From Pseudomonadota bacterium (lineage in GTDB: Bacteria > Myxococcota_A > Polyangia > Polyangiales > Polyangiaceae): a stretch of DNA of 64,000 nucleotides. The position numbers and the translations under genes were made by a program. Below, one piece after another: positions 8,838-17,975 of this stretch (position 1 is its first letter; each line of letters begins with the position of its first letter). A model generated the notes under the pieces. That model did not search any database. It was not told where the DNA came from and worked only from the letters and a program-made list of their open reading frames with translations. The DNA is taken from the NCBI GenBank assembly GCA_023423895.1, contig JAFAER010000010.1:25873-89872 (forward strand), written 5' to 3'.

Positions 8838-8963
8838 ACGAAGCCACACGCGGCCGACCGCGGCAGGGCCGCAAACGTACCCAAGCTAACGCGCGCGCGC
8901 GTCGCTCCGCGCTGGCGTCTGCCGTCGGCGCTCCTGCGATCGGGACACGCCGGAGCGAGCGAC

Positions 8964-9083
8964 CACTCGCGGCACGAACACTCGCGGCACGAACACTCGC
9001 AGCACGAACACTCGCAGCACGAACACTCTCGACACGACCACTCTCGGCACGACCACTCGCGGCACGACCACTCGCGGCGCACC
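8964..9083. repeat. 15-bp tandem repeat, 8 units
   Basis: Eight consecutive 15-mers of the form CACTCGCGGCACGAA, drifting to CACTCTCGACACGAC and CACTCGCGGCACGAC. They end 7 bases before the hairpin at 9090. The array stays in frame on both strands but I see no gene around it. Confidence 0.9.
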
Positions 9084-9089
9084 ATGCAA

Positions 9090-9123
9090 GAAAGGGTAGC
9101 GACGGATCCGCCGCTACCCTTTC
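9090..9123 (-). terminator. Strong hairpin terminator after the OM-barrel gene
   Basis: A perfect 12-bp stem GAAAGGGTAGCG / CGCTACCCTTTC (9090-9101, 9112-9123) with a GGATCC-containing loop. On the minus strand it lies about 53 bases after the stop of the 9176-10471 gene and reads TTTCTTGC after the stem. It could also stop plus-strand transcripts. Confidence 0.65.
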
Positions 9124-9175
9124 GATGTCGTCGCGAGCACCGCCGCGCGGTGCTTCGGCTACGTGGAAGCTTCGA

Positions 9176-10471
9176 TCAGAAGTTCCACATCGGCTGCTTC
9201 GTGTTCTTCGCGCGGACGACGCCGGCCTCGCCGTGGTCGCCGCCCTGGATCGCCTTCACGAGGTTGTCGAGCTGGAAGCTCGCACCGAGGTACACGCGCG
9301 AGTCGCCGTACGGGTTGTAGATCGGGTTCGAGCGCTGACCACCGCCGGTGATGGCGTTCGTCGTGTGGATGTAGCCAACCTCGGCGGTGAGCCAGTTGTT
9401 GACGTTGTAGTCGACCCAGGCGCTGAAGTAGTGCGTCTGGCGAACGCTGGTGGGCTCGACGCCGTCAGGACGTCCGACGGGCGTTCCGTCCACGGGGTTT
9501 GGAATCTCACGCGGCGAGTACGTCCACTGGCTGCCGCCGAGATAGTAGAGCGCGGGGGCGAAGTGTCCCCACTCCATCTCGACGAGGAACGCGTACGAGA
9601 GGGTATCGGACGGGTTCATCGTGCCCGACAGGAGGTCGGAGCAGCCGTTGCCGCCGACACACGTGAACGCTCCCGCCGGCCGCGGATCGACGACCTCGGG
9701 GTTACGCGACGAGTAGAGCGGATGCGAGTAGATCGCGCTCGCGAGGATCATACCGCCGTCGCTGCCGAGCACGGGCGGAAGCGGCTTCACGAACTGCGCC
9801 GTCGCGCCCGGCGTGAAGACCATCGTTCGCGCGCGGGAAAGCTTCGACGTGGGAAAACCGGCGTTGAGCGCGACCGCGGGAATGATCCCGAGCGGGAGCT
9901 TCGGGAGCTTCCGGTAGAAGAGCTGGAGCGTCGCGTCGCCCAGCATCGGCTCGTTGCGATACGTCGTCGAGTCGCTGTTCGTCCACTCGTAGCTCATGAT
10001 CAAACGACCACGGAGCTGGAACGCGTCGTTGATGGCGTAGCGAGGCAAGAACCAGAAGCTCGATTCGACCGTCGGGTTGTAGTCCTGCGTCTGACCGCGG
10101 AAGACCGTACCCGTCGACATCGAGTTCTGGATGAACAGCGACGAGCCGGCGAACGGACGCGGCGCGGGCTTCTTCTCCGGGGCGGGCGCCGACTCCGGCG
10201 CCTTGTCCGCCGTGGGCGTGGTCGACGTGCTCGTGCCGACGCTGATCGCCGGCTGCGGCGTGGTGCTCGCGCCGTCGGCCGGAGCGGGCGCCGTGCTGGG
10301 CGCGGTCGGCGATCCGGAGCCGTCACCATCCTGCTGCGCGGCAGGCCAGACCTGCGCGACCTGCTTGACCGGCTGCTGCTCGGTCCCAGTCGGCGGAGCC
10401 GCAAGGGCCGTGGTGGCCGTGGTCAGCGTCAGCGCGCCAACCAACCATGCCAGACAAGACGAACGCTTCAT
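9176..10471 (-). CDS. Outer-membrane beta-barrel protein with Pro/Ala-rich N-terminal region
   Basis: 431 aa with a clear signal peptide ending ALA-APP (about residue 24). Residues ~25-105 are a Pro/Ala/Ser/Thr/Lys linker. From ~108 the sequence alternates hydrophobic and polar residues with aromatic girdles (SSFWFLPRYAINDAFQLRGR, LIMSYEWTNS, YLGASFQLDN) and ends in Phe (QPMWNF), the usual C-terminal residue for barrel insertion. This indicates an outer-membrane barrel. Its cargo is unknown; it is not an obvious TonB receptor. It is a single gene with its own terminator. The ~460 bp upstream holds no gene. Confidence 0.8.
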   Translation of the reverse strand: MKRSSCLAWLVGALTLTTATTALAAPPTGTEQQPVKQVAQVWPAAQQDGDGSGSPTAPSTAPAPADGASTTPQPAISVGTSTSTTPTADKAPESAPAPEKKPAPRPFAGSSLFIQNSMSTGTVFRGQTQDYNPTVESSFWFLPRYAINDAFQLRGRLIMSYEWTNSDSTTYRNEPMLGDATLQLFYRKLPKLPLGIIPAVALNAGFPTSKLSRARTMVFTPGATAQFVKPLPPVLGSDGGMILASAIYSHPLYSSRNPEVVDPRPAGAFTCVGGNGCSDLLSGTMNPSDTLSYAFLVEMEWGHFAPALYYLGGSQWTYSPREIPNPVDGTPVGRPDGVEPTSVRQTHYFSAWVDYNVNNWLTAEVGYIHTTNAITGGGQRSNPIYNPYGDSRVYLGASFQLDNLVKAIQGGDHGEAGVVRAKNTKQPMWNF

Positions 10472-10935
10472 TTGAGCTCCGAAACAGCGATGGTGATCGA
10501 TCGGCGGGGCCGATCGGGTCAGGGGGTCTCCCCGAGACCGATGCCGCTATGCAAGCAGCATGCTCAGGCCTTGAACGTCAAAGTAGCTGATATTACAGAC
10601 CAAGTTTTGGGACCCGAAACGCCTCGTCAGCATGTTGACGGACCTTGGCGCACCATCCCGAACGGCGGAAGAAACGGCGGAGGCCGACCGCGGGCCAGGC
10701 CCCTCCGAAGGCACCCCCTCCCAGGGGCTCGGCGCATCTACCGCTACCGGATGCTCGAGGCAAGGCGCACGGCCCCTTCTCGCGGCTCGAATGGCCCAGA
10801 GCCCAGACCTCAGCTCTGGCGAGAGCTCAGGAGAGCGGCCGCGCCGGGGCGATCGCGCAAGCGCGCGGCGCCCCGGTCGGCACGTCGCGACTCGCCGGCT
10901 GTGGTGTTAGCTCGAGCACCCGCCCCAGGTCGCGC
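10472..10935. other. Gene-free intergenic stretch
   Basis: 464 bp between two minus-strand barrel genes. The first ~130 bp next to the 10471 start is less GC-rich (CTGATATTACAGACCAAG near 10590), the likely promoter area for that gene. The rest is GC-rich without a convincing frame or RNA gene. A weak CCAGAG/CTCTGG inverted repeat near 10800 could be part of a terminator for the FadL-type gene. Confidence 0.5.
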
Positions 10936-12873
10936 TCACTCGGGCTCCTCCCACCACTCCTTCCTCTTCGTCGGAGGCTTCTCTTCTTTTTTCGGTGGGG
11001 GCGGAACGGGAGGCGGAGGAGGCGCAGGCTTCACCGCAGGCGTCTCTTCTTCTTCCTCCTCTTCGTCATCGTCGTCGTCGGCGGGAGGCGGAGCAGGCGG
11101 AGGAGGTAGCGGCTTTGCCGGCTTCTTCGGCGCGGGCTTCTCGACCGCGTCCTCGACCTTGTCCGGAGCCTTGTCCGGAGCCTTCTCCGGAGCCTTGTCC
11201 GGAGCAGGCTTCTTCGCTGGCTTCTTGTCCTCGTCGGCGTTCTCGCCGTCGGACTCGTCGCCCTCGTCCTTCTTCTCGTCGTTCTCGTCGGGCTTCTTCT
11301 CCTCATCGGCACCGTCCGGCGGACCGACGTAATACGGCTCGTACGAGTTCCCGTAGTGGACCGGACGCTGCGGTCCGAAGAAGCTCTCGATGGCGACGCT
11401 GACGCCGAGCGAGAGGATATGCGTGAAACCCTTGTAGCTGCCTTCGTTGACGGCCGGCAGCTGGTTACCGTCGAGGTCCTCCGAGGTACCGTTCGCAGCT
11501 GGGTTCAAGGGCCGGATCCGGCCCTGGCCGGAGCCGACGGTTCGCGGAATCGAGGCGACGGCGGCGTAGCCGAGATCGAACGTGAGCGATCCGACCTTGT
11601 AGCCGACGCCGAACGTACCCGCGACCTTCGCCAGCGTGTCGAAGTCGAGTCGTGTGAACGCGAAGTCGGTCGCTGACGAGTCGAAGTACGCGCCGCCGCG
11701 GACCGAGAGGACGCCGTCACCGGTATCGATGTTGTAGGCGCCGCCCCCACGAACGCCGATCGTGTTCGTGTAGCCGTGCAAGACCACGCTCTGGATGTCC
11801 TTGAACGCGCCGATGTCGGGGATCGTGACGATCGGCCCGAGTCCCTGCGCGGAGCCCCAGCCCTCGTACGTGATGTCGAGCTCGAGGTCATAGAGCTCGA
11901 AGTCGGCATCCATCCCGATGTATCGGCCGCCGACGCGGAGTGCCCACGGCAGTTGCAGCGCGAGGCTCGCCGCGCCCTGTTCCAGCTCCTGGTCCTCGAG
12001 CGCACGCGGCGGTTGAGGGTTCACGACGCCGGTGGCCGTGATGTTCGTCGGCGTGCGGAAGGAGGCGCCGAACGCGAACGACGGCGAAGGGCGAACCATC
12101 GCGCCCAGGGTGGCCGCGAACGACGTTCCCTTCGCCTGGAGCGTGCTGCGCGAATCGCAGCGGAAGTCTTCTTTCAGCGGCTCGCCGTCCTGTTCGTTGA
12201 CCTTGCAGGTGTCCGGCCCGAGATCGGTATACGAGACCGACGTCTGGTCGAAGTTTGCGAGCACCAGGTGACCCGAGATGCCGATGTCGAGCCACTTCGT
12301 GAGGCGAAAGCCGGCCGACAAGGTCGGGTAGAGGATCGACGATCGTGACTGCACGAAGTCGTAGCGGGAGGCCGCAGGCTTGCCCTCGATGCCGAGCGGG
12401 AAGGTCCGATTCCCGATCACGGGCGGGCCGAAGACGCCGGCTCCGAACGTGAGCCGATCGAAGTAGCCGAAGTCGGTCGTCGCCGCGACGAACGGCGAGA
12501 AGAACGGCCCGGCGATGTTGCTGACGCGCGGATAGGGCGAGTTCCCCCACGTCGTCTGCGGGTCCTGCGGATCGTCGGGGAATGCGCCGAGCCGCTGGAA
12601 CTCGAACGAATGGAAGAAGAAGTTGCCGTTGACGAGCACGTGCGTGCCGCGCTGCCGCGCGAGCCCCGCGGGGTTGTGATAGATGGCCGTCCCGTCGCTC
12701 GCCTTGGCCACGAAGGCGGCGCCGCGGCCCATCGCCTCCGTGCCGTTGTCGGGGATCTCGAAGCCGCCTGCCCACGCGGTCGTGGTTCGGAGGAGGGCCA
12801 TGACCGTGACCGCGAGGGCGAGCAGGTCACGTCTGGACGTCGTGGCTCCGGTGCCGGAGACGGGGCCGTGCAC
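10936..12873 (-). CDS. FadL/TodX-family outer-membrane transporter with long charged C-terminal tail
   Basis: 645 aa. Signal peptide ending AWA-GGF (about residue 35), then the FadL hatch signature: EAMGRGAAFVAKASDGTAIY followed by HNPAGLA. Barrel strands continue to about residue 505 (THILSLGVSVAIESFF). The family imports long-chain fatty acids or other hydrophobic compounds. Unusually, ~135 further residues follow the barrel: an acidic Glu/Asp/Lys segment, PDKAPEKAPDKAPDK repeats, poly-Pro, a run of Asp/Glu and a final Lys/Glu/Trp stretch (KEWWEEPE). FadL proteins normally stop at the last strand, so this tail should project into the periplasm. Transport family confident, substrate unknown. 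Confidence 0.87.
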   Translation of the reverse strand: MHGPVSGTGATTSRRDLLALAVTVMALLRTTTAWAGGFEIPDNGTEAMGRGAAFVAKASDGTAIYHNPAGLARQRGTHVLVNGNFFFHSFEFQRLGAFPDDPQDPQTTWGNSPYPRVSNIAGPFFSPFVAATTDFGYFDRLTFGAGVFGPPVIGNRTFPLGIEGKPAASRYDFVQSRSSILYPTLSAGFRLTKWLDIGISGHLVLANFDQTSVSYTDLGPDTCKVNEQDGEPLKEDFRCDSRSTLQAKGTSFAATLGAMVRPSPSFAFGASFRTPTNITATGVVNPQPPRALEDQELEQGAASLALQLPWALRVGGRYIGMDADFELYDLELDITYEGWGSAQGLGPIVTIPDIGAFKDIQSVVLHGYTNTIGVRGGGAYNIDTGDGVLSVRGGAYFDSSATDFAFTRLDFDTLAKVAGTFGVGYKVGSLTFDLGYAAVASIPRTVGSGQGRIRPLNPAANGTSEDLDGNQLPAVNEGSYKGFTHILSLGVSVAIESFFGPQRPVHYGNSYEPYYVGPPDGADEEKKPDENDEKKDEGDESDGENADEDKKPAKKPAPDKAPEKAPDKAPDKVEDAVEKPAPKKPAKPLPPPPAPPPADDDDDEEEEEEETPAVKPAPPPPPVPPPPKKEEKPPTKRKEWWEEPE

Positions 12874-12998
12874 GATTCCGACTCTAACAAGCTCGAGAGG
12901 CGCAGCGCAGTTAACCAGCGTGAGACGGGCTCAACGCCCCTGTGGGCCCCGTGCCGCGGGCGCCTGGAGACCGCCTTCCGCGAGCGCGGGCGCCGCCA

Positions 12999-14321
12999 TC
13001 AGGGAGCGCCAGGGCAGCCGGGAGCCCCGGTAGGTTTCCCGTTCTGCTCGCAGGGAGCGCACGTGAACCCCTTCTTGCAATTGCCCCGCGAGGTCCCGAG
13101 GGCCTCGATGAAGCTCAATTTGATGCAGTTACTGATGCAGACGCCCGAATATTGGCCCTGGAAGAAGTTGTCCGCGGTGCAGGGAGGCGCCTGGAAGGCC
13201 GGATCGAGGTTCTCGTTCGGCGCGCAGAGCTCCGCCCCCGCGACGCAGTTGTCGTCGTCGTCATCGAGCTTGCTCTGACGTCCTGCGGGGACCATCACCT
13301 TCGGCACGCACTTTCCGCGCGCGACGCCGTCGTCGATGCAGCAGTCGGCGAGCTTCTTCGGCGGCTCCTTCGGCGCGTCGCACGAGACGGTCTTGCACGC
13401 GCCGGTATCCTTACCGTCGATCGGATTGAAGCACGGCGTGCAGCGCTCGTTGGCGTCGCAGATGCCCTGCGGGAGCGATGCCCCCTGCTTCTCGACCTCC
13501 GGGATGTTCACGTTCAAGCATCGTCCCTCGGCATTCGCCACGGACGTGCACGTCTTCGGGAGGTGCTGCCCACCCGCTGCGATGGACTTCTCGGGCGCGC
13601 AGAGGCCGCTCGGGCAGGTCTTCAACTTCGAGGCCGCAGGGCCCGGGACGAGGCTCGCGGGGACGCAGCGCGCGCCGTCGCCGCAGGCCGGGAACGTCGT
13701 CACGTCGACGACCGCGGGCCCCGTGTACGGACACGTTACGGCGGGCGCGTTCGAGCCCGTGCCGTCCGCGCCAGGCGCGTCCTCGCACTCCTCCGGGGGC
13801 GGTTTGCCGATCTCGCAGACGCCCGTGGAAGCGCCTCCCTTCAGCGGATTGTTGCACGGGACGCAGCGCTCGTCCTCGGCGCACACGTCGCCTTCGCCGC
13901 GCTGGAGCAGCTTCGCGTTCTTCGCGACCTCGGGCACGCAAAGGCTCATGCAGCGACCTTCACCGAAGGCAGACGTGCAGGTCTTCGGAGTCGCCCCGCC
14001 GCTCGCAACGAGGCCGTCGGGAACGCAGACGCCGGGACCGCCATCGCTGCACGTCTCGAGCTGGGCGGCGACGACACCCGGGACCTCGTCCTTCGGGACG
14101 CAGCGGGCCTTCCCCCCTTCCGCGCATGCGCACTTCGGAAAGTCGTTCGGATCGTGCGGAGTCAGCGCCGCCGCGCCAGCGCACGACGCGGCTCCGCTGG
14201 TCGACGCCGGGCTCGTCCCACGTTTGCTCTTGATCCGGTCGCCTTCGAAGTCGGGCGCCGTGCAGGCGATCACCAGGCCCGTGGAGAGTGTTGCCGTCAG
14301 GAGTGACTTCGCTCGGAACAT
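12999..14321 (-). CDS. Cys-rich repeat lipoprotein
   Basis: 440 aa from ATG 14321, which puts the signal peptide at the start with a lipobox ending VIAC. The mature part has about three repeated Cys-rich blocks, each carrying motifs like CVPK..VPG, LKTCPSGLCAPEKSIAAGG, KTCTS...GRCLNV.IPEV and GICDANERCTPCFNPIDG. The many paired cysteines suggest a disulfide-stabilised extracellular protein. No catalytic motif. Similar Cys-rich lipoproteins are abundant in Polyangia genomes; role unknown. Confidence 0.8.
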   Translation of the reverse strand: MFRAKSLLTATLSTGLVIACTAPDFEGDRIKSKRGTSPASTSGAASCAGAAALTPHDPNDFPKCACAEGGKARCVPKDEVPGVVAAQLETCSDGGPGVCVPDGLVASGGATPKTCTSAFGEGRCMSLCVPEVAKNAKLLQRGEGDVCAEDERCVPCNNPLKGGASTGVCEIGKPPPEECEDAPGADGTGSNAPAVTCPYTGPAVVDVTTFPACGDGARCVPASLVPGPAASKLKTCPSGLCAPEKSIAAGGQHLPKTCTSVANAEGRCLNVNIPEVEKQGASLPQGICDANERCTPCFNPIDGKDTGACKTVSCDAPKEPPKKLADCCIDDGVARGKCVPKVMVPAGRQSKLDDDDDNCVAGAELCAPNENLDPAFQAPPCTADNFFQGQYSGVCISNCIKLSFIEALGTSRGNCKKGFTCAPCEQNGKPTGAPGCPGAP

Positions 14322-14622
14322 GTTCACCCGCCCGAGCCGACCAGCTTCAAGACTCGGACCACGCTTGCGCAATTCGCGCAATCTGGTGCGCAACGCCGAA
14401 CCGCTTCGCTCGACGCCTATTTTTCGGGCCTCTCGCGCGCGCCGACATTGTCCGACCTCCGTCGTTGGCCTCCAGACGCACGCGATGAACGGCGATCCAA
14501 CCTGGTCCGGCCGCGTCCCACCGACGGCTGGAGGGCCGATGAACGATCACGTTCTTCTGCGCAGGGCAACAGAGTCCTTCCCACTTTATCGATGTCGGAC
14601 CACGACGACCTTCGGAGGACGC

Positions 14623-14944
14623 ATGAACCAGGCTCGTGAGCATGCCGCGCTCGGCGGGGTCCTCGGTGCGCTCGGGGGCGATGCAGCGGGCGCCGTCCTC
14701 GAGCTCTTCGGTCGCCCCATCGCAGACGTCGATGTCGCGCAGGCGATGACGCTGCCGGGCGGAGGCACGTGGGGTGTGCCACTCGGTCATCGCCTGCGTG
14801 ATGACCGAAATCGCGCACGAGCGCTGTATGCGGTCGAAGGCCAACGGGAGTCTCATGCGCGCCACTCCGATTGCAGTCTGGGGCGCCGCTCGAGACCCAT
14901 CGGCGGTCGTCGAAGCGACGATGCGAGACGCACGGCGAACGGCG
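14623..14944 (+). pseudogene. Decayed ADP-ribosylglycohydrolase (DraG family) remnant
   Basis: ATG 14623 with a GGAGG ribosome site 5 bases upstream begins a DraG-like N-terminus (AALGGVLGALGGDAAGAVLE, then MTLPGGGTWGV). At the expected TDDTE metal-binding motif the frame breaks. The first frame reads RDD; the +1 frame then reads TEIA and jumps to RSKANGSLMRATPIAVWG and a following DARRTA, which belong about 100 residues further on in intact family members. So the gene has a frameshift, an internal deletion and loss of its 3' half. Intact enzymes remove ADP-ribose from protein side chains. The remnant cannot be active. Confidence 0.7.
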
Positions 14945-15014
14945 CGACGACGAGAAAGACGATGGAAGGAAAACGTCCGATGGTTCTCCGGGTGCTCGGC
15001 GATAATGACGGGGC

Positions 15015-15785
15015 ATGGCGAGGGACGCTTCGAAACGGGCGCTTTCCGATCGTCCCCAGGCACCGCCGGCGGTGAGCCGGACACGCACCCGGACGGTGAG
15101 CGGTGCCGTCCTGGCCTCGGCAGCCTCGGCCGAGAGCCCGCGAGCGCCCGGCCGCGGGAAATACGACCGATCGCGGACCCCCGACGAGCGGCATCGCGAG
15201 CAGCTCGCTCGTCTGCTGGATGCAGCCGGGCACGTGTTCGCCGAAGTCGGGTGGGCCGACGCGACCGTCGAGGCCATCGTCAACCGGGCGGGAATGAGCC
15301 GGCGGACGTTCTACGAGCACTTCGACGACCTCAAAGACTGCCTCCTCACGTACCACCAGAAGGCGACGCGCCGTGCCTTCCGCGCCGTCGAGACCGCGGT
15401 CGCGAATGCGAACGTGGCCCAGCATGGCGAGACGCTCCGCATGGGCATTCACGGGTTTCTCGGGAGCATCGCCATGTACCCCCACGTGGCGCATGTCATC
15501 TTTCGGGTCGTACGCGCCGCCGGCCCGGAGTTCGAGGCGGCCCACGAACAGATGATCGGGCGCTTCGTGAAGCTCGTCATGGACGCTGTCCAGCGCGCGC
15601 ACGACATGGGCCGCACGACGATTCCCCCCGACGAGATTCGAGTCTTCGCGCTCGTCTCGGCGATGGAGGCAGTCGCCATGCGCTACGTGATGCGAGGCGA
15701 GGAGGCGAAGGCGATGGACGCGGCGCCGATCCTCATCGACATGCTGCTGCGCACGTTCGGCGCGACTCTTCCGCCGAACGCCTGA
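15015..15785 (+). CDS. TetR-family transcriptional regulator
   Basis: 256 aa. After ~50 low-complexity residues comes a TetR DNA-binding domain: REQLARLLDAAGHVFAEVGW, then ATVEAIVNRAGMSRRTFYEH with the helix-turn-helix and the conserved FYEHF. The C-terminal helical ligand domain includes HVAHVIFRVVRAAGPEFEA. The basic N-terminal extension suggests the true start may be internal, near GTG 15096. Regulated genes are not obvious; it lies between a DraG remnant and a histidine kinase. Confidence 0.88.
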   Translation: MARDASKRALSDRPQAPPAVSRTRTRTVSGAVLASAASAESPRAPGRGKYDRSRTPDERHREQLARLLDAAGHVFAEVGWADATVEAIVNRAGMSRRTFYEHFDDLKDCLLTYHQKATRRAFRAVETAVANANVAQHGETLRMGIHGFLGSIAMYPHVAHVIFRVVRAAGPEFEAAHEQMIGRFVKLVMDAVQRAHDMGRTTIPPDEIRVFALVSAMEAVAMRYVMRGEEAKAMDAAPILIDMLLRTFGATLPPNA

Positions 15786-15815
15786 TCGCGCACCTGCCGC
15801 GCTCGTCCGCGGGAC

Positions 15816-17408
15816 GTGCGAGGCAGACCAGGCAGGCCAGACAGGCCAGACGGTCAGAGCGCAAACCACGGAAAGCCGACCCATGACCAGCGCACCGAAA
15901 AATCGGTGCAAACCGCAGGCACGGTTCCCTCGAAGTTGTTCGATCGAGCGTTGCGCGCAGGTCTCGTGAAGGGGAGGATCATTCCACGGCGCATCTCCCG
16001 AGCGGGGCTCGACCCGATCGCGCGGCGCCTGGAGTGTGGACTCGTGCAGCCAAGAACCGCGACAGGTCGCGTCGCTCTGATCGACGAGTCCGGCAAGGGT
16101 GACGAGCTCGTCCGGATCCTCAAGCGCGCCGGCTACGAGGTCGTCCGCGAAGGCGACGGCAACGGCGTCGTCGTGCAGATCACGAGAGACGGCTCTCGTT
16201 CGCCCACCACCGAACGGATGGCGCCATCGGGAGCGGGCGACGGAAGCGAGCGCTCGTTCGAGAGCGAGCGCCCTGGCTCCCTCGCCGAGCGGCAGAAGAT
16301 GGACGCGGTCGCTCGGCTCGCCGGCGGCATCGCGCACGACTTCAATAACCTCCTCGCCGTCATCTCGATCTGCACCGACGAGGTCATCGACGCGATCGGG
16401 CCCGACGTGCACGCCCGAGGATGCCTCGACGACATCCGGCGCGCGGTCGAACGTGGCACCATCGTGACGCGCGATCTCCTCGCCTTCAGTCAGCGAGACA
16501 TCCAGGCCCCACGGCTGGTCGACTTCAACGAGCTCGTCACGACGTCCCGCTGCACCATCGAGCGCATCGTCGGCAACGAGATCCGGCTCGAGACCACGCT
16601 CTCGGCGACAGAGCCGCTCGTTCGCATCGATCCGGGCCAGTGGCCCTGCGTGTTCACGAACCTCGCGCTCAACGCTCGGAGCGCGATGCCGGCAGGCGGC
16701 TCGCTCTCCTTCGGTACCCGGAACGTGACGCTCGATCCCCGAGAGCGCGGTCACGACCGAGCATCGGGCTCCTACGTCGAGCTCGAGGTGACCGACTCCG
16801 GCTGTGGCATGACCGAGGACGTCCGGACGCGCATCTTCGAGCCGTTCTTCACGACGAGGAGCGGATCGAAAAGCGCCGGTCTCGGCCTCGCCGTCGTCTA
16901 CGGAGTCGTGCAGCAGAGCCTCGGCTTCGTCGAAGTGCGAAGCGAGATCGGACGCGGCAGCACCTTCCGACTCTACGTCCCGGTGGCGACGGGCGCTTCA
17001 GCAACCGAGACCCGGCGGCGCGTGCTGCCCGAGACGAGCAACGCCGTGGTGCTCGTCGTCGAAGACGAGCCTTCCGTCCGACGCGTCGCCGTGCGCGCGC
17101 TCGAACGTAGCGGCTATCGCGTCTTGCAAGCGGGGAGCGCGGAAGAAGCGCTCGCGAGCATCGACGGCATTCCGCTCGATCTCCTCGTCACCGACATCGT
17201 CCTCCCAGGGATCAACGGTCGTCGTCTCGCAGAGACGCTCACCTCTCGGATGCCGAGCCTCGCGGTGCTCTATACGAGCGGGTACACGGACGACGATGTC
17301 ATCCGCTACGGAGCCGCGCGGAACGAGCTCGCGTTCCTGCCGAAGCCGTACTCGGTGAAGGACCTCGTCGCCCGCGTAGGTGAGATTCTCGCCCAATCCG
17401 GAGCGTGA
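15816..17408 (+). CDS. Hybrid sensor histidine kinase with C-terminal receiver domain
   Basis: Up to 530 aa; the start is uncertain because upstream codons are GTG only (15816, 15906) and lack a clear ribosome site. Residues ~165-200 are the H-box LAGGIAHDFNNLL with phospho-acceptor His174. The ATPase core has an N-box (NLALNARSAM), G1 (VTDSGCGM), F-box (FEPFFTTR) and G2 (SAGLGLAVVYGVV). Residues ~410-528 form a receiver: VVLVVEDEPSV, phospho-acceptor Asp460 in VTDIVLPGING, YTSGYTDD and the KPYS lysine. No sensor domain or membrane helix is visible, so it is probably cytoplasmic and part of a phosphorelay. Partner unknown. Confidence 0.9.
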   Translation: MRGRPGRPDRPDGQSANHGKPTHDQRTEKSVQTAGTVPSKLFDRALRAGLVKGRIIPRRISRAGLDPIARRLECGLVQPRTATGRVALIDESGKGDELVRILKRAGYEVVREGDGNGVVVQITRDGSRSPTTERMAPSGAGDGSERSFESERPGSLAERQKMDAVARLAGGIAHDFNNLLAVISICTDEVIDAIGPDVHARGCLDDIRRAVERGTIVTRDLLAFSQRDIQAPRLVDFNELVTTSRCTIERIVGNEIRLETTLSATEPLVRIDPGQWPCVFTNLALNARSAMPAGGSLSFGTRNVTLDPRERGHDRASGSYVELEVTDSGCGMTEDVRTRIFEPFFTTRSGSKSAGLGLAVVYGVVQQSLGFVEVRSEIGRGSTFRLYVPVATGASATETRRRVLPETSNAVVLVVEDEPSVRRVAVRALERSGYRVLQAGSAEEALASIDGIPLDLLVTDIVLPGINGRRLAETLTSRMPSLAVLYTSGYTDDDVIRYGAARNELAFLPKPYSVKDLVARVGEILAQSGA

Positions 17409-17481
17409 AGTCGCGAAGCGCCCGAGGGACTCCGCCGAACAGGTCGACGAGACCGCAGGCTCGGCGGAGGACCTCTGACGA

Positions 17482-17946
17482 TCAGAACGAGAACACGAAC
17501 CCCGCCGGCGCGGAGAGCCGTGATGCGGAGGTCGGCGGCGTGGGCGCATCGCGCGGCGTGAGGAACAGCGGATGTCGGTCGCCGACGCCTCGCACCAGGA
17601 GGTCGACGCTCCACGCGACGGCCAGGCCGACGACGGTCCCGGCCATGTCGGCGACGAAGTCCTTCCACGACGGGTTGCCGTATCCCGCGAGATCGAGGAG
17701 CTCCTTGCCTGCGCCCACGGCGAGCGTGACGCCCCCGGCGACGAGCAGCGCATGACCACGCGCATCGAACACCGCTGCCGAGGCCGCGTAGCTCGCCGCT
17801 GCTATCCCGGCCGACACGCCGAAGTGGAGCTTCTTGTCGGTGGCGAGCCACGGATCGGGATCCGGATCGGCAGCCGCAGCGGGTGACGAAGCGAGCGAGC
17901 CGAGCGCGACGAGCAGGACGGCGGCGGCGACAGGTCTCGCTCTCAC
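17482..17946 (-). CDS. YfiM-like exported membrane protein
   Basis: 154 aa from GTG 17946. A signal peptide ends near AAA-DPDP. The mature protein carries DKKLHFGVSAG and GAGKELLDLAGYGNPSWKD followed by ADMAGTVVGLAVAW, the pattern of the YfiM/DUF2279 family (putative periplasmic lipoprotein family, function unknown). This copy lacks a clear lipobox Cys. Three hydrophobic stretches suggest membrane association. Convergent with the hybrid kinase. Confidence 0.75.
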   Translation of the reverse strand: MRARPVAAAVLLVALGSLASSPAAAADPDPDPWLATDKKLHFGVSAGIAAASYAASAAVFDARGHALLVAGGVTLAVGAGKELLDLAGYGNPSWKDFVADMAGTVVGLAVAWSVDLLVRGVGDRHPLFLTPRDAPTPPTSASRLSAPAGFVFSF

Positions 17947-17975
17947 GGACCTCTCGATAGCACGCGAACGGACGA

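Noticed and set aside
8359..9089. Minus-strand repeat peptides (VASCVAIVG..., CREWS repeats, VVVPR repeats)
   Set aside because: Arise from 75- and 15-bp DNA repeats that stay open in several frames; no ribosome site, signal or domain.
10632..10910. Short plus-strand frames between the barrel genes
   Set aside because: No start signal, no domain, and composition like random GC-rich DNA.
9125..11332. Plus-strand frame of 735 aa
   Set aside because: Spans two minus-strand barrel genes and their gap; composition is typical of antisense frames.
14945..15886. Long frame continuing after the DraG remnant
   Set aside because: It overlaps the TetR gene in another frame and becomes Arg-rich and featureless.
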